Source: Maricaulis virginensis (lineage in GTDB: Bacteria; Pseudomonadota; Alphaproteobacteria; Caulobacterales; Maricaulaceae). From it: a stretch of 64,000 nucleotides of DNA. Below are positions 41,711 through 50,918 of the stretch, piece after piece (position 1 is the stretch's first letter; every line of letters begins with the position of its first letter). The DNA is taken from the NCBI RefSeq assembly GCF_027922185.1, contig NZ_BSFE01000002.1:62001-126000 (forward strand). Direction: 5' to 3'. The position numbers were made by a program, and so were the translations under genes. The notes under the pieces are model-generated. The model made no database searches. It was not told the DNA's origin and saw only the letters and a list, made by a program, of their open reading frames with translations.

Positions 41711-42394
41711 ATGAAGCGTCAACGCGGTCGAGGACGTAAGTCCGGCAATTCGGCTAACCGCAGCTATGAGAGCAACGGTCCGGAAGTAAAGATCCGTGGC
41801 AATGCCTCCCAGATCTACGACAAGTATCTTCAGCTGGCGCGCGATGCATCGTCGGCCGGTGACCGGGTGCGTGCGGAAAATCTGTATCAGCACGCCGAGC
41901 ATTATTACCGCATCCTCCAGGCCAGCCAGCCCAGGCGCGAGCCGGGCCAGGACGATAATGGCGACAATGCCGAGGCCAATGGTGATGACGAGGACAATGA
42001 CGACATGTCCTACGGCTCCAATGGCGGCGGCTCCAACGGTGGCCACTCCAACAATGGATCCGGCAATGACCAGGGCGGGGATCGCGAGCGCGAACCGCGC
42101 CGTGGCCGTGGCCGTCAGCGCCAGCAGCGCCCCTCCGACCGGGGCGGCGAAAAGGAAGATCCGCTCGGTGTCGTGACGCCGGAAGCCGAAAAGCCGGCTG
42201 CTGAAGAGGCCAAGCCGGACGCCAAGGCCGAGGATGGTGAAGACGGCGCGCGCCGCCGGACCCGCCGTCCGCGCCGCACCAAGGCTGAAATCGCCGCCGA
42301 CAAGGCCGCAGCGGAAGCCGCGCTGGAAAGCGCCAGCGCTTCGGCCGACGGCAAGACCGGCGGTGGGGACGATTCCGAAAGCGAAGCCGCCTGA
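41711..42394 (+). CDS. DUF4167 domain protein
   Basis: A 227-aa protein with a conserved N-terminal DUF4167 domain (about residues 1-80: MKRQRGRGRKSGN, GPEVKIRGNASQIYDKYLQLARDA, GDRVRAENLYQHAEHYYRI) and a disordered tail rich in Asn/Gly/Asp, then Arg/Gly and Ala/Glu/Lys repeats. The domain is restricted largely to Alphaproteobacteria and the gene follows prfA-prmC in many of them. The RG-rich tail suggests RNA binding or ribosome association; function is not established. Confidence 0.92.
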   Translation: MKRQRGRGRKSGNSANRSYESNGPEVKIRGNASQIYDKYLQLARDASSAGDRVRAENLYQHAEHYYRILQASQPRREPGQDDNGDNAEANGDDEDNDDMSYGSNGGGSNGGHSNNGSGNDQGGDREREPRRGRGRQRQQRPSDRGGEKEDPLGVVTPEAEKPAAEEAKPDAKAEDGEDGARRRTRRPRRTKAEIAADKAAAEAALESASASADGKTGGGDDSESEAA

Positions 42395-42425
42395 CGGGCG
42401 CACCGCATTGCGGACTGTGAAAGAT

Positions 42426-42453
42426 GGGCGGCCGGTTTCCCGGCCGCCCTTTT
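42426..42453 (+). terminator. Intrinsic terminator after DUF4167 gene
   Basis: Perfect 10-bp stem GGGCGGCCGG / CCGGCCGCCC, 4-nt loop, TTTT. Confidence 0.9.
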
Positions 42454-42463
42454 CGTATCTGGA

Positions 42464-42508
42464 GCGTGATCAGGTGAAGTGGGAACCGGTTCACCGGTTC
42501 GATCACGC
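42464..42508 (+). repeat. 45-bp dispersed palindromic repeat, copy C
   Basis: Same length and core (GTGAAGTGGGAACCGGTT) as the copies near 13.2 kb, but the ends are GCGTGATC / GATCACGC instead of GCATTTC / GAAATGC: both arms have changed and still pair. Confidence 0.85.
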
Positions 42509-42558
42509 GACCGCTCAAGAATCCGGAGCGGGAACGATTTCGCAGGAAACGATCCTGT

Positions 42559-43872
42559 CTAGAGCTCGGCCCGGCCGCGCAGGCCGCGCGGCACCAGGCC
42601 GAAATCATGCCCGTCGCTGCGGGCCGCCTGGACCAGCACGGCCAGCGCCATCAGGGCCAGCAGCACCTCGGCCGACGGGCCCGCCATCCAGATTCCCCAT
42701 TCCCCGAACCAGACCGGCAGGACCAGCGTCAGCGGGATCGCGAACAGATAGGTGCGCGACAGGCTGAGCAGGGCGGCGCGCAACGCGTCTCCGACGGCCT
42801 GGAAACAGGTCGAGATCATCACGGCAGGCCCTGCCAGCACATAGGCGGCCACGATCACCGGCAGCAGGCGGCCGACCTCGGCGATCACGACCGGATTGTC
42901 GACGAAGAGCCCGGCCAGCCCGGTCGCGCCAAAGCTGAAAATCGCCTGCGCCGTGCCGGCATAGACCAGCCCGCAAACGAGGCCCAGCCGCAGCGTGCGG
43001 GCGACCCGGTCGCGCTGTCCGGCGCCGAAATTATTGCCCACAATGGCCTGCAGCGCCTGCGCCATTCCCATCAGGCCGAGAAAGCTGAACGACAGGAGAC
43101 GCGTGGCGATGCCATAGGCGGCGACCGTGGTGTCGTAATCCTCCAGCGCCGTGTTCTGCAGCATGACCAGGATCGTGCCCGATCCCAGCGACAGGCCCAG
43201 GAAGGACAGGCTCTGCGGGGCACCCAGGGCCAGGAAGTCGCGCCAGCCCGTGCGCCAGCGGTGCCAGGGCAGGGCGAAGGCCGGCAGATCGCCGCGTCCG
43301 CTGGCCCGGAAGGCGAGCACGATGATGAGGCCGGCCGCCTGGGCGAGCGCGGTGCCGATGGCCGAGCCGGCGACACCCCAGCCCAGGCCCGCGATCAGCA
43401 CGAAATTGATCGCCATATTGGCGACGGTCACCAGCGCGCCGGTGATCGCCATGAAGGCGACCCGGCCTTCCACGCGCAGGGCGGTGGTCTGCAGGCCGAG
43501 GGCGAAGGCCAGCGGCGCGGCGATGACGGTGATCTGCAGATAGCGATAGCCGTACTCGGCCAGCGTGGCCGAGCCGTTGGCCGCCAGCCGCACCAGGGGC
43601 TCGCCGCCCAGGAAGAAGAGCGCGAGGAGGGCAAGGCAGGTGAGCACGCTCAGCCCGTGCGCACCGGCGAAGCTGGCCTCGGCACCGGCATGATCGGATG
43701 CACCCAGCTGGCGGGCCAGCACGCTGGCCATGCCGTCGGCCACGAGCGTGGCCAGGGCGATGCACATCATCACGATCGGAAACATCAGGGTGACGGCGGC
43801 GAGGGCATCGGCGCCGACGAACACGCCGAGGAAGATCGCATCGACGACGGTGAGAAGCCCGTTCACGCTCAT
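42559..43872 (-). CDS. MATE-family efflux transporter
   Basis: A 437-aa multidrug/Na+ antiporter with about twelve helices in two lobes (LLTVVDAIFLGVFVGADALAA near the start, VAGSAIGTALAQAAGLII, then FGAGQRDRVARTLR in the second lobe). The first ATG at 43872 cuts into TM1: conserved family sequence (GPIGPLFARTALPIVFL) continues in frame upstream for at least 17 codons, but no ATG, GTG or TTG occurs before an in-frame TGA near 43968. A frameshift, an unusual CTG start, or a slightly shortened protein are possible. Confidence 0.85.
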   Translation of the reverse strand: MSVNGLLTVVDAIFLGVFVGADALAAVTLMFPIVMMCIALATLVADGMASVLARQLGASDHAGAEASFAGAHGLSVLTCLALLALFFLGGEPLVRLAANGSATLAEYGYRYLQITVIAAPLAFALGLQTTALRVEGRVAFMAITGALVTVANMAINFVLIAGLGWGVAGSAIGTALAQAAGLIIVLAFRASGRGDLPAFALPWHRWRTGWRDFLALGAPQSLSFLGLSLGSGTILVMLQNTALEDYDTTVAAYGIATRLLSFSFLGLMGMAQALQAIVGNNFGAGQRDRVARTLRLGLVCGLVYAGTAQAIFSFGATGLAGLFVDNPVVIAEVGRLLPVIVAAYVLAGPAVMISTCFQAVGDALRAALLSLSRTYLFAIPLTLVLPVWFGEWGIWMAGPSAEVLLALMALAVLVQAARSDGHDFGLVPRGLRGRAEL

Positions 43873-44140
43873 CAGGAAGACGATGGGCAGGGCGGTCCTG
43901 GCAAACAGGGGACCGATCGGTCCTTCCAGGTACCCGGTCTTGCGGGCAGCAGTCTGGCTCGTGGGTCACATCCCGGTCGGGCACCGCCCGGATACCGGAC
44001 GGCGCGACATCCTGCACGGGCCATAAGGCGGCGTTCGCTTTGGCGAGAAGCCGGGCAGGACAAGTTGAATTCGGAAAGCGGGTTTCACCGGGCAGGCTCT
44101 CTGCCAGCGGCGGGCACCCAGGAGCCCGGAAGGCGAATGG

Positions 44141-44914
44141 CTAGGCGGTCGCCCCGGTCCCGTCAAGCAAAACCGGGTCGCCCACCGCGATACGGCCGCC
44201 CTGCTCGACGCTCAGATAGAGCCCGCAGCGGGTGTGGCCATAGTGTTCGAACAGGGCCTTGGGCAGGTCGATATCCCGTTCGCCCGTATCCAGATTGACG
44301 CTCGTTGCGGCACAGCGGCCGATCGGGTCCCGAGCCCGCAGCACGGCATCGCCGATGTGGATGTCCCGGCCGATCCAGTCGAACTCCGCCCAGGGATCGA
44401 GCCCGTCGATCAGCAGATTGCCGCGAAACCGCACCGGGTCGAGTTCGTGTCCGGTCCGGGCCGCCAGGTCGCGCACCGAGGCGGCATTGATCAGCGAGAT
44501 GTGCGGCTGGGGAATATCCGTCATCGCCTGGCCGGGCGCAGACACGATGCGCATCGGACCGCGCAGCTGGTCGCCGAGAAGCCCTGCCAGCCGGTCGAAC
44601 AGGGGCGCATGCGTCGTCGCGTCCTCCAGGTCGACGGTCACGGCTTCCCTGGCATCGACCGCCACGGACAGGCGCTGGCCCGCATCCTCATAGCGGCAAT
44701 CCAGCCGCGCCAGTTCTGCCTGTCCGGCGAGCATGAGAAAGTGCTTCTTCTTCACATGGCCGGGATTGTCCGCATCGAAGGGACCGGGGCCGTTCTCGAT
44801 CGCCCAGCGGCGATCGTCAGGCAGGACCTTGCCGGCCTGCAGCCCGACAGCGTCCATGCGATCGGGGCCCAGCCCCTTTACCGGAAAGCGGGTGATGGCG
44901 GTAAGCTGGGGCAT
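44141..44914 (-). CDS. MOSC domain protein (YcbX-like)
   Basis: A 257-aa protein with N-terminal MOSC_N barrel (AITRFPVKGLGPDRMDAVGLQAG, DDRRWAIEN) and C-terminal MOSC domain; RFRGNLLIDGLDPWAEFDWIG and the conserved cysteine in PIGRCAATSVNLDTG, which holds the molybdenum cofactor in related N-hydroxylated-base reductases. E. coli YcbX reduces hydroxylaminopurine; here no ferredoxin domain is attached. The ATG at 44914 fits the barrel start. Confidence 0.9.
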   Translation of the reverse strand: MPQLTAITRFPVKGLGPDRMDAVGLQAGKVLPDDRRWAIENGPGPFDADNPGHVKKKHFLMLAGQAELARLDCRYEDAGQRLSVAVDAREAVTVDLEDATTHAPLFDRLAGLLGDQLRGPMRIVSAPGQAMTDIPQPHISLINAASVRDLAARTGHELDPVRFRGNLLIDGLDPWAEFDWIGRDIHIGDAVLRARDPIGRCAATSVNLDTGERDIDLPKALFEHYGHTRCGLYLSVEQGGRIAVGDPVLLDGTGATA

Positions 44915-45069
44915 GGCAATAACCTGTTGGTGAGGCAGGGGCAGAATGTCGCGACCCGTCCACTTGTGTGACTCAATGGCCACACCTACATCAGGGTCGG
45001 AACGCGGTGCCGTCGTGCTTGATCAAGGCGACAGGCCGCACGTTATCTCGCCTGATTTGGGAGATCGAT

Positions 45070-47682
45070 ATGGATTTTGAGAAATATACAGACCGTGCGC
45101 GGTCGATCGTCCAGGCTGCCCAGGGCCTGGCGCTGAAATCGAACCATCAGCAATTTGCCCCCGAGCACCTGCTCAAGGCGCTGCTCGACGATGAGGCCGG
45201 GCTTGCCGCAAACCTCATCGAGGCCGCCGGCGGCCGCATCCGCCAGGTTCAGGACGGCACCGCCCAGGCGCTCGCCGCCATTCCCAAGGTGGAAGGCGGG
45301 CAGGGCAAGCTCTACCTCGCGCCGGACACCGCCAAGATTTTCGGCGCCGCCGAGGAAGCGGCCAAGAAGGCCGGCGACCAGTACATCACCGCCGAACGCC
45401 TGCTGCAGGCGATCAGCCTGACGGCCGGCAACAAGGCCTATGACGTGCTCAAGGCGTCCGGCGTCACGCCGCAGGCGCTCAACACGGCGATCAATGATCT
45501 GCGCCAGGGCCGCACCGCCGACAGCCAGTCGGCCGAGGACAGCTATGAGGCGCTGAAGAAATATGCCCGCGACCTCACCGAAGTCGCGCGTGAGGGCAAG
45601 CTCGATCCGGTGATCGGCCGCGACGAGGAGATCCGCCGCGCCATCCAGGTCCTTTCCCGCCGCACCAAGAACAATCCCGTGCTGATCGGCGAACCCGGTG
45701 TCGGCAAGACCGCCATCGCGGAAGGACTGGCCCTGCGCATCGTCAATGGCGATGTGCCGGAAAGCCTGAAAGAGAAGAAACTGCTGGCGCTGGACATGGG
45801 CGCGCTGATCGCCGGTGCGAAATATCGCGGCGAGTTCGAGGAGCGCCTGAAGTCCGTGCTGAACGAGGTGCAGTCGGCCAATGGCCAGATCATCCTCTTC
45901 ATCGACGAGATGCACACGCTGGTCGGCGCCGGCAAGACCGATGGCGCGATGGATGCGTCCAACCTGCTGAAACCTGCCCTGGCGCGCGGCGAGCTGCACT
46001 GTGTCGGCGCGACGACGCTCGACGAATACCGCAAGCATGTCGAGAAGGACGCCGCACTCGCCCGCCGTTTCCAGCCGGTCTTCGTCGACGAGCCTTCGGT
46101 GGAGGATACCGTCTCCATCCTGCGCGGGCTGAAGGAGAAGTACGAGGTGCACCATGGCGTGCGCATCGCCGACAGCGCCATTGTGGCCGCGGCCAATCTC
46201 TCCAACCGCTACATCACCGACCGTTTCCTGCCGGACAAGGCCATCGACCTGATGGACGAGGCCGCCTCGCGCCTGCGCATGCAGGTGGACTCGAAGCCGG
46301 AGGAACTCGACGAGATCGATCGCCGGGCGATCCAGCTGAAGATAGAGGCCGAGGCGCTCAAGAAGGAAAATGACGACGCGTCGAAGGAACGCCTGAAGAC
46401 GCTCGAAAAGGAAATCGCCGAACTGGAAAGCCGCTCTGCCGAGCTGACCGCGGCCTGGCGCGCCGAGAAGGAAAAGCTCGCCTCCGCGACCACGATCAAG
46501 GAAGCGCTGGAGCGGGCCCGCAACGAGCTGGTCGATGCGGAGCGCCGCGGCGATCTGGGCCGGGCCTCCGAGATCAAGTATGGCCGCCTGCCGGAACTGG
46601 AACGCCAGCTCGCCGAGGCCGAAGCCGAGGGCGATGGCGCTGACGGCCAGATGGTGCAGGAAGTCGTCGATGACGAGCAGATCGCCCATGTCGTCTCGCG
46701 CTGGACCGGCGTGCCGGTCGACAAGATGCTGGAAGGCGAGCGCGACAAGCTCCTGCGCATGGAAGAGGCGCTGCATGGCCGCGTTGTCGGTCAGCAGGCG
46801 GCGCTGGAAGCCGTGTCCGACGCGGTCCGCCGGGCGCGGGCCGGTCTGAAGGATCCGGCGCGTCCGATCGGCTCCTTCCTCTTCCTCGGCCCCACGGGTG
46901 TCGGCAAGACCGAGCTGACCAAGGCGCTCGCGGAATTCCTGTTCGACGACGAGACCGCGGTCACGCGCATGGACATGTCGGAATACATGGAGAAACACTC
47001 CGTCGCCCGCATGATCGGCGCGCCGCCGGGCTATGTCGGTTATGAGGAAGGCGGTGCCCTGACCGAAGCCGTGCGCCGCCGGCCCTACCAGGTCGTGCTG
47101 CTGGACGAGATCGAGAAGGCGCACCCGGACGTGTTCAACGTGCTGCTGCAGGTGCTCGACGATGGCCGCCTGACCGACGGTCAGGGCCGCACGGTGGATT
47201 TCCGCAACACGATCATCATCATGACGTCGAACCTGGGTGCCGAATTCCTGCAACAGGTCGAGGATGCCGAACAGGCGCGAGACCAGGTGATGACGGCCGT
47301 GCGCGGACATTTCCGGCCGGAATTCCTCAACCGGGTCGACGAGATCATCCTGTTCCGCAAGCTGGCGCAGGAGCATATGGGTGCCATTGTCGACATCCAG
47401 ATCGAGCGTCTCGCCCACCTCTTGGAAGATCGCCGCATGACGATCGAGCTGGACGGCAGCGCCCGCGACTGGCTGGCCGCCAAGGGCTATGACCCGGCCT
47501 ATGGCGCGCGTCCGCTCAAGCGGGTGATCCAGAAGGAGCTGCAGGACCCGCTGGCCCGGCTGCTGCTGGAAGGCCGCATCAAGGACGGCGACACGATCAG
47601 GGTCTCCACCGAGGCCGGCGTGCTCACCGTCAACGGCGTCGCCGTCGGTGTGAAACCGCCGCTCCAGGCCGTGGTGAACTGA
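45070..47682 (+). CDS. clpB: ClpB disaggregase
   Basis: An 870-aa AAA+ chaperone that, with DnaK, pulls aggregated proteins apart. N-domain (about 1-145), AAA1 with Walker A GEPGVGKTAIAEG and FIDEMHTLVGAG, coiled-coil M-domain (about 405-525, rich in Lys/Glu), AAA2 with GPTGVGKTELTKAL, the pore loop GYVGYEEGG and DEIEKAHPDVFN, then the C-terminal domain (RPLKRVIQKELQDPLA). No ClpP-docking loop is seen, separating it from ClpA/ClpC. The start at 45070 is set by MDFEKYTDRA, and GGGAG lies 8 nt upstream. Confidence 0.97.
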   Translation: MDFEKYTDRARSIVQAAQGLALKSNHQQFAPEHLLKALLDDEAGLAANLIEAAGGRIRQVQDGTAQALAAIPKVEGGQGKLYLAPDTAKIFGAAEEAAKKAGDQYITAERLLQAISLTAGNKAYDVLKASGVTPQALNTAINDLRQGRTADSQSAEDSYEALKKYARDLTEVAREGKLDPVIGRDEEIRRAIQVLSRRTKNNPVLIGEPGVGKTAIAEGLALRIVNGDVPESLKEKKLLALDMGALIAGAKYRGEFEERLKSVLNEVQSANGQIILFIDEMHTLVGAGKTDGAMDASNLLKPALARGELHCVGATTLDEYRKHVEKDAALARRFQPVFVDEPSVEDTVSILRGLKEKYEVHHGVRIADSAIVAAANLSNRYITDRFLPDKAIDLMDEAASRLRMQVDSKPEELDEIDRRAIQLKIEAEALKKENDDASKERLKTLEKEIAELESRSAELTAAWRAEKEKLASATTIKEALERARNELVDAERRGDLGRASEIKYGRLPELERQLAEAEAEGDGADGQMVQEVVDDEQIAHVVSRWTGVPVDKMLEGERDKLLRMEEALHGRVVGQQAALEAVSDAVRRARAGLKDPARPIGSFLFLGPTGVGKTELTKALAEFLFDDETAVTRMDMSEYMEKHSVARMIGAPPGYVGYEEGGALTEAVRRRPYQVVLLDEIEKAHPDVFNVLLQVLDDGRLTDGQGRTVDFRNTIIIMTSNLGAEFLQQVEDAEQARDQVMTAVRGHFRPEFLNRVDEIILFRKLAQEHMGAIVDIQIERLAHLLEDRRMTIELDGSARDWLAAKGYDPAYGARPLKRVIQKELQDPLARLLLEGRIKDGDTIRVSTEAGVLTVNGVAVGVKPPLQAVVN

Positions 47683-47690
47683 TGAGAAGG

Positions 47691-47727
47691 AGCGGGCCCG
47701 GGTGATCCCCGGGCCCGCTTTCTTTTC
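47691..47727 (+). terminator. Intrinsic terminator after clpB
   Basis: Perfect 12-bp stem AGCGGGCCCGGG / CCCGGGCCCGCT, 5-nt loop, then TTCTTTTC. Confidence 0.9.
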
Positions 47728-48161
47728 TACATCCGGATTTCCAGGTGCGGGCGTCCGTCCGATGTCCGCGACGCCGAAACGCCATTGCGGCCGATCGTGC
47801 CGTTCACGCGCTTGCGCCAGGCGGAAAAACTGTCGAACGTCACCACATCGACAGCCTCGTCCAGATCCAGCGTCACACGATAGCGCGCCCCGTCATTCAG
47901 CCGGGTCAGGCCGATCACCTCGGCGGTAAAGGCCTGGCCGAGATAGCTGCCGGACACTTTCGCGCCGAGCGACAGGGGTTCGGCCGGCCGGTTGCCGGCC
48001 GCGGCGTGGATCGTGTTCCAGTCGCGATAGCCGTATTGCCGGGCGACAAGCTCCAGCGCTTCGGAATGGGAAATGAAATTGCCCTCCGCCTCGAGCGATT
48101 TGCGCAGGCGTTTCGCCTGGGCCTTCAGCCCGTCGAGCGCAGGGAGGAGTTGGGTCGTCAT
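47727..48161 (-). CDS. Glyoxalase-superfamily-like N-terminal domain protein
   Basis: A 144-aa protein. The N-terminal about 50 residues (LKAQAKRLRKSLEAEGNFIS, HSEALELVARQYGYRDWNTIHAAAGN) match a small helical domain found fused to glyoxalase-type and other proteins in Proteobacteria. The C-terminal part (VSGSYLGQAFTAEVIGLTRL, YRVTLDLDEAVDVVTFDSFSAWRKRVN) is beta-rich. Enzymatic residues are not evident. The start at 48161 has GAGG 8 nt upstream; a longer start at 48188 is possible. Confidence 0.75.
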   Translation of the reverse strand: MTTQLLPALDGLKAQAKRLRKSLEAEGNFISHSEALELVARQYGYRDWNTIHAAAGNRPAEPLSLGAKVSGSYLGQAFTAEVIGLTRLNDGARYRVTLDLDEAVDVVTFDSFSAWRKRVNGTIGRNGVSASRTSDGRPHLEIRM

Positions 48162-48399
48162 GTCTTCAGCCTCATGCAGATGCTGCATGCGGTCTTCTCG
48201 ATGGGTGCCCGCCTTGCCATCCCGCCGCACAGCAACTGTTTCGGCAAAGATCATGTGCGGGAGAATTTCACCGTGGCTCGCGCCTGCGGGCGGCAGGCAT
48301 CTCCCGTGCCCGAAAGCGTCACATAGTGCGACGCTGGCGCAACGTCAATGTTGCCCCAATGTCGCACCTATGTGTCCGGTATGAGGGTGTCCTGCAGGC

Positions 48400-49896
48400 C
48401 TACTGGGCGCCGTTCCCGGCATCGGCCATGAGCGGCGCGTCGCCGCGAGATGCCGGCGGTGCCGCATCGCGGATCGCCAGGATCCGGTCCCGCTCGGCTT
48501 CGAACAGCGCGATCTCGTTGTCCGCCAGCTGGCGGCCGGTCGGCAGGTCGAGCGTCATCGGGTTCACCGGATTGCCGTTGTGATGCACTTCGTAATGCAG
48601 GTGCGGACCGGTCGAGCGGCCGGTCGTGCCGACATAGCCGATCGTCTGGCCCTGGGTCACCCGGGACCCGGCCCGGATATTCCGCGCAAACCCGTTGAGG
48701 TGCGCATAGGCGGTCTGGTAGCCGTTTGCGTGGCGGATACGGATATAATTGCCGAAGCTGCCGAACCGGTTGGCCCGCTCCACGACACCATTGCCCGCCG
48801 CCATGATCGGCGTACCGGTCGGCGCTGCGAAATCGGTGCCGTTATGGCGGCGCGTATAGCCCAGGATCGGGTGGCGGCGCGCGCGCGAGAAGTGCGAGGA
48901 CAGGCGGGCGCCATTGATCGGCGTGAGCATCAGCAGGCGCTGGGCGCTGGCGCCATCGGCGGTGTAATATCCGACAATACCGTCCGGTGTCTCGAAGCGG
49001 AAGAATTCCTTCGGTTCGCCGCGGCCGGCATAGCGCGCATAGAGGATGTCGCCGGTGCGGGCGACATCGCCCTCATCGTCGATCATGCGCTCGAAGAGGA
49101 TATCGAAACCGTCACCCGGCTGGATCGAGCGCTGGAAGTCGATCGCATAGCCCAGAACGCCGGCCAGTTCGACGACCACACGATCGGTGGCACCGGCATT
49201 GAGCGCGTCGACATAGAGCGAGGTGTTGATCTCGCCGGTCGCGCGGACGAGTTCCCGTTCGAATGTCGCGTGGGTTTCGCGGGCGCGGTAGTTGTCGTCC
49301 CACGTCCGGGCAACGGTGATCGACCGTTCGACATCGGGCCGGAAAGACAGGCCGTTCAGGCGAACCGCCGAAGCCTCGTCGCCGCCTTCGGCGTCCGGCG
49401 TCGTCTCGACATAGAGCCGGATACGTTCACCGACGGGCAGGCGGCGCAGGTCGTAGACCGTGCTGAGCGCGGAAATCGCACGCGCGGCCTCGACGCGATC
49501 AATGCCCGCATCGTCGAGCAGGCCGGCGAGCGTACCGCCGCTGGGCACCACCCGTTCGACCTGGATCGTCGTGGCACAGTTCACGCAATCGGTGAAAGCG
49601 GAATAATTCAGTTCGACCGGGTCGAGCGCCACCGCCAGCGTCATCGGCGGCGGTTGCAGCACGTCCTGGCTCGACGCGATCTGGCTTGCTTCGGTCAGCA
49701 GCTGGCTGTTGTCGGCGACCGGCGTGTCGATCGCCGTCTGTCGGTCGATCGGAGACGCATCGCTTTGCGGCTCGTTGCTGGTCATGAGGGCTATAAGAAG
49801 CACCGCGGAGAGCGTCAGGCTGGCAGCAGCCACAAGGCCACGGGTGCGGTGGGTGTCGGCACGGGATACGTCAAATCCGGACATGTCGGCGTCCAT
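48400..49896 (-). CDS. M23-family peptidoglycan endopeptidase (LytM type)
   Basis: A 498-aa protein anchored by one N-terminal TM helix (about 22-38), with a long periplasmic region containing an OapA/opacity-like segment (about 110-260) and a C-terminal M23 domain (about 365-460). Zinc ligands are the H and D of RRHNGTDFAAPTG and the HLH of GPHLHYEVH. Relatives (MepM, DipM-like) cut peptide cross-links in the wall during growth and division. It is divergent to chpT across 220 bp, where a GAATC lies. Confidence 0.92.
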   Translation of the reverse strand: MDADMSGFDVSRADTHRTRGLVAAASLTLSAVLLIALMTSNEPQSDASPIDRQTAIDTPVADNSQLLTEASQIASSQDVLQPPPMTLAVALDPVELNYSAFTDCVNCATTIQVERVVPSGGTLAGLLDDAGIDRVEAARAISALSTVYDLRRLPVGERIRLYVETTPDAEGGDEASAVRLNGLSFRPDVERSITVARTWDDNYRARETHATFERELVRATGEINTSLYVDALNAGATDRVVVELAGVLGYAIDFQRSIQPGDGFDILFERMIDDEGDVARTGDILYARYAGRGEPKEFFRFETPDGIVGYYTADGASAQRLLMLTPINGARLSSHFSRARRHPILGYTRRHNGTDFAAPTGTPIMAAGNGVVERANRFGSFGNYIRIRHANGYQTAYAHLNGFARNIRAGSRVTQGQTIGYVGTTGRSTGPHLHYEVHHNGNPVNPMTLDLPTGRQLADNEIALFEAERDRILAIRDAAPPASRGDAPLMADAGNGAQ

Positions 49897-50116
49897 ACTC
49901 CGGTCAGCTCGTTAACACACGGCGTGTCACACGTGATGTCTAGCAAGTCTCGCGCCGTCCGAAGCTGTAACACTCCGGAATGGCCGAGCGCCCCCTCGAA
50001 AGCCGTGCAAACCATGGCTTGGACCGATCCGGTTGCCAAGTCCTTTACGGCGGAGCATTGCAGATTTGACTGCGAAAAGGGGCGAGAGGCAGCGAGAATC
50101 GTGTATCGATGACGAC

Positions 50117-50788
50117 ATGCTCGACGAATTTCCCTCCGAACTGACCGCCGAACAGCTTGCCGCACTGCTGTGTGCCCGGCTGTGTCATGACCTTGTCAGC
50201 CCCGTTTCTGCACTGGGGGCTGCCCTGAGCGTTCTGGACGACCAGGACTCGGCGGACATGCATGAAGATGCGATGGGACTGGTGCGCGAAAGCGCCCGCC
50301 AGGCCCAGGCGAAGCTGGAATTCTCGCGTCTCGCATTCGGGGCCGGCGGATCGGCTCCGGGCATTCTGGATACCCGGGAACTGCGCCGGCTGACCGAGAA
50401 CATGTTCTCGGCCTTCAAGCCGGATATTGTCTGGAAAGTCGAGGCTTCGGGTCTCGAGAAGGCCGCCGCACGCCTGCTCCTCAATCTGTGCACGCTCGGC
50501 GTCGATGCAGCCCCGCGCGGCGGCACGGTGACGGTCGAGGCGACGGATGCCGCCGGCGGCGCGCGTCTGCGTATTGTCACGGAGGGCCCGCGGGCCCGGC
50601 TGGAAGCGGGCACCGCGCTCGCCCTGGAAGGCCAGGCGCCGGAGCACGGTTTCGACGGACGCTCGATCCAGCCCTACTACACGGCGCTCATCGCGCGCTC
50701 GGCCGGCGGCCGCGTCAGTGCACACGTGGATGGCGAGCGTGTGGAATTCGTGGCCCTGGTCAAACCGCCGGAAGGCATGATCGGCTAG
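50117..50788 (+). CDS. chpT: ChpT histidine phosphotransferase
   Basis: A 223-aa homodimeric HPt-type protein built like a degenerate histidine kinase. The phospho-histidine is H24 in LLCARLCHDLVSPVSALGAAL, and the pseudo-ATPase half contains EKAAARLLLNLCTLGVDAAPRGGTV and EGPRARLE. In Caulobacter ChpT carries phosphate from CckA to CtrA and CpdR; CtrA is encoded 7 kb away here. The ATG was chosen to match the family N-terminus. It stands directly upstream of cheA (130 bp gap). Confidence 0.94.
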   Translation: MLDEFPSELTAEQLAALLCARLCHDLVSPVSALGAALSVLDDQDSADMHEDAMGLVRESARQAQAKLEFSRLAFGAGGSAPGILDTRELRRLTENMFSAFKPDIVWKVEASGLEKAAARLLLNLCTLGVDAAPRGGTVTVEATDAAGGARLRIVTEGPRARLEAGTALALEGQAPEHGFDGRSIQPYYTALIARSAGGRVSAHVDGERVEFVALVKPPEGMIG

Positions 50789-50816
50789 GCCTGCAAGGCG
50801 AGGCCAAACCAGATAA

Positions 50817-50844
50817 TATTCTATTCGTATTGTAGATGAGAATA
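50817..50844. promoter_or_regulatory. AT-rich imperfect palindrome upstream of cheA
   Basis: TATTCT (50817-50822) pairs with AGAATA (50839-50844) in an AT-rich stretch ahead of the che operon; a GTTAAC (about 50866-50871, CtrA half-site-like) follows. A promoter or operator is likely but not certain. Confidence 0.35.
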
Positions 50845-50918
50845 GGCTACCCGAGCCAACAGTCCGTTAACTAAGGGCTGGCAGGTTGTGCTGGAATCAA
50901 GACCGCACGGGGCCTGCC

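Noticed and set aside
45043..47418. 791-codon open frame antisense to clpB
   Set aside because: Same artefact of GC-rich codon usage; clpB is unambiguous on the plus strand.
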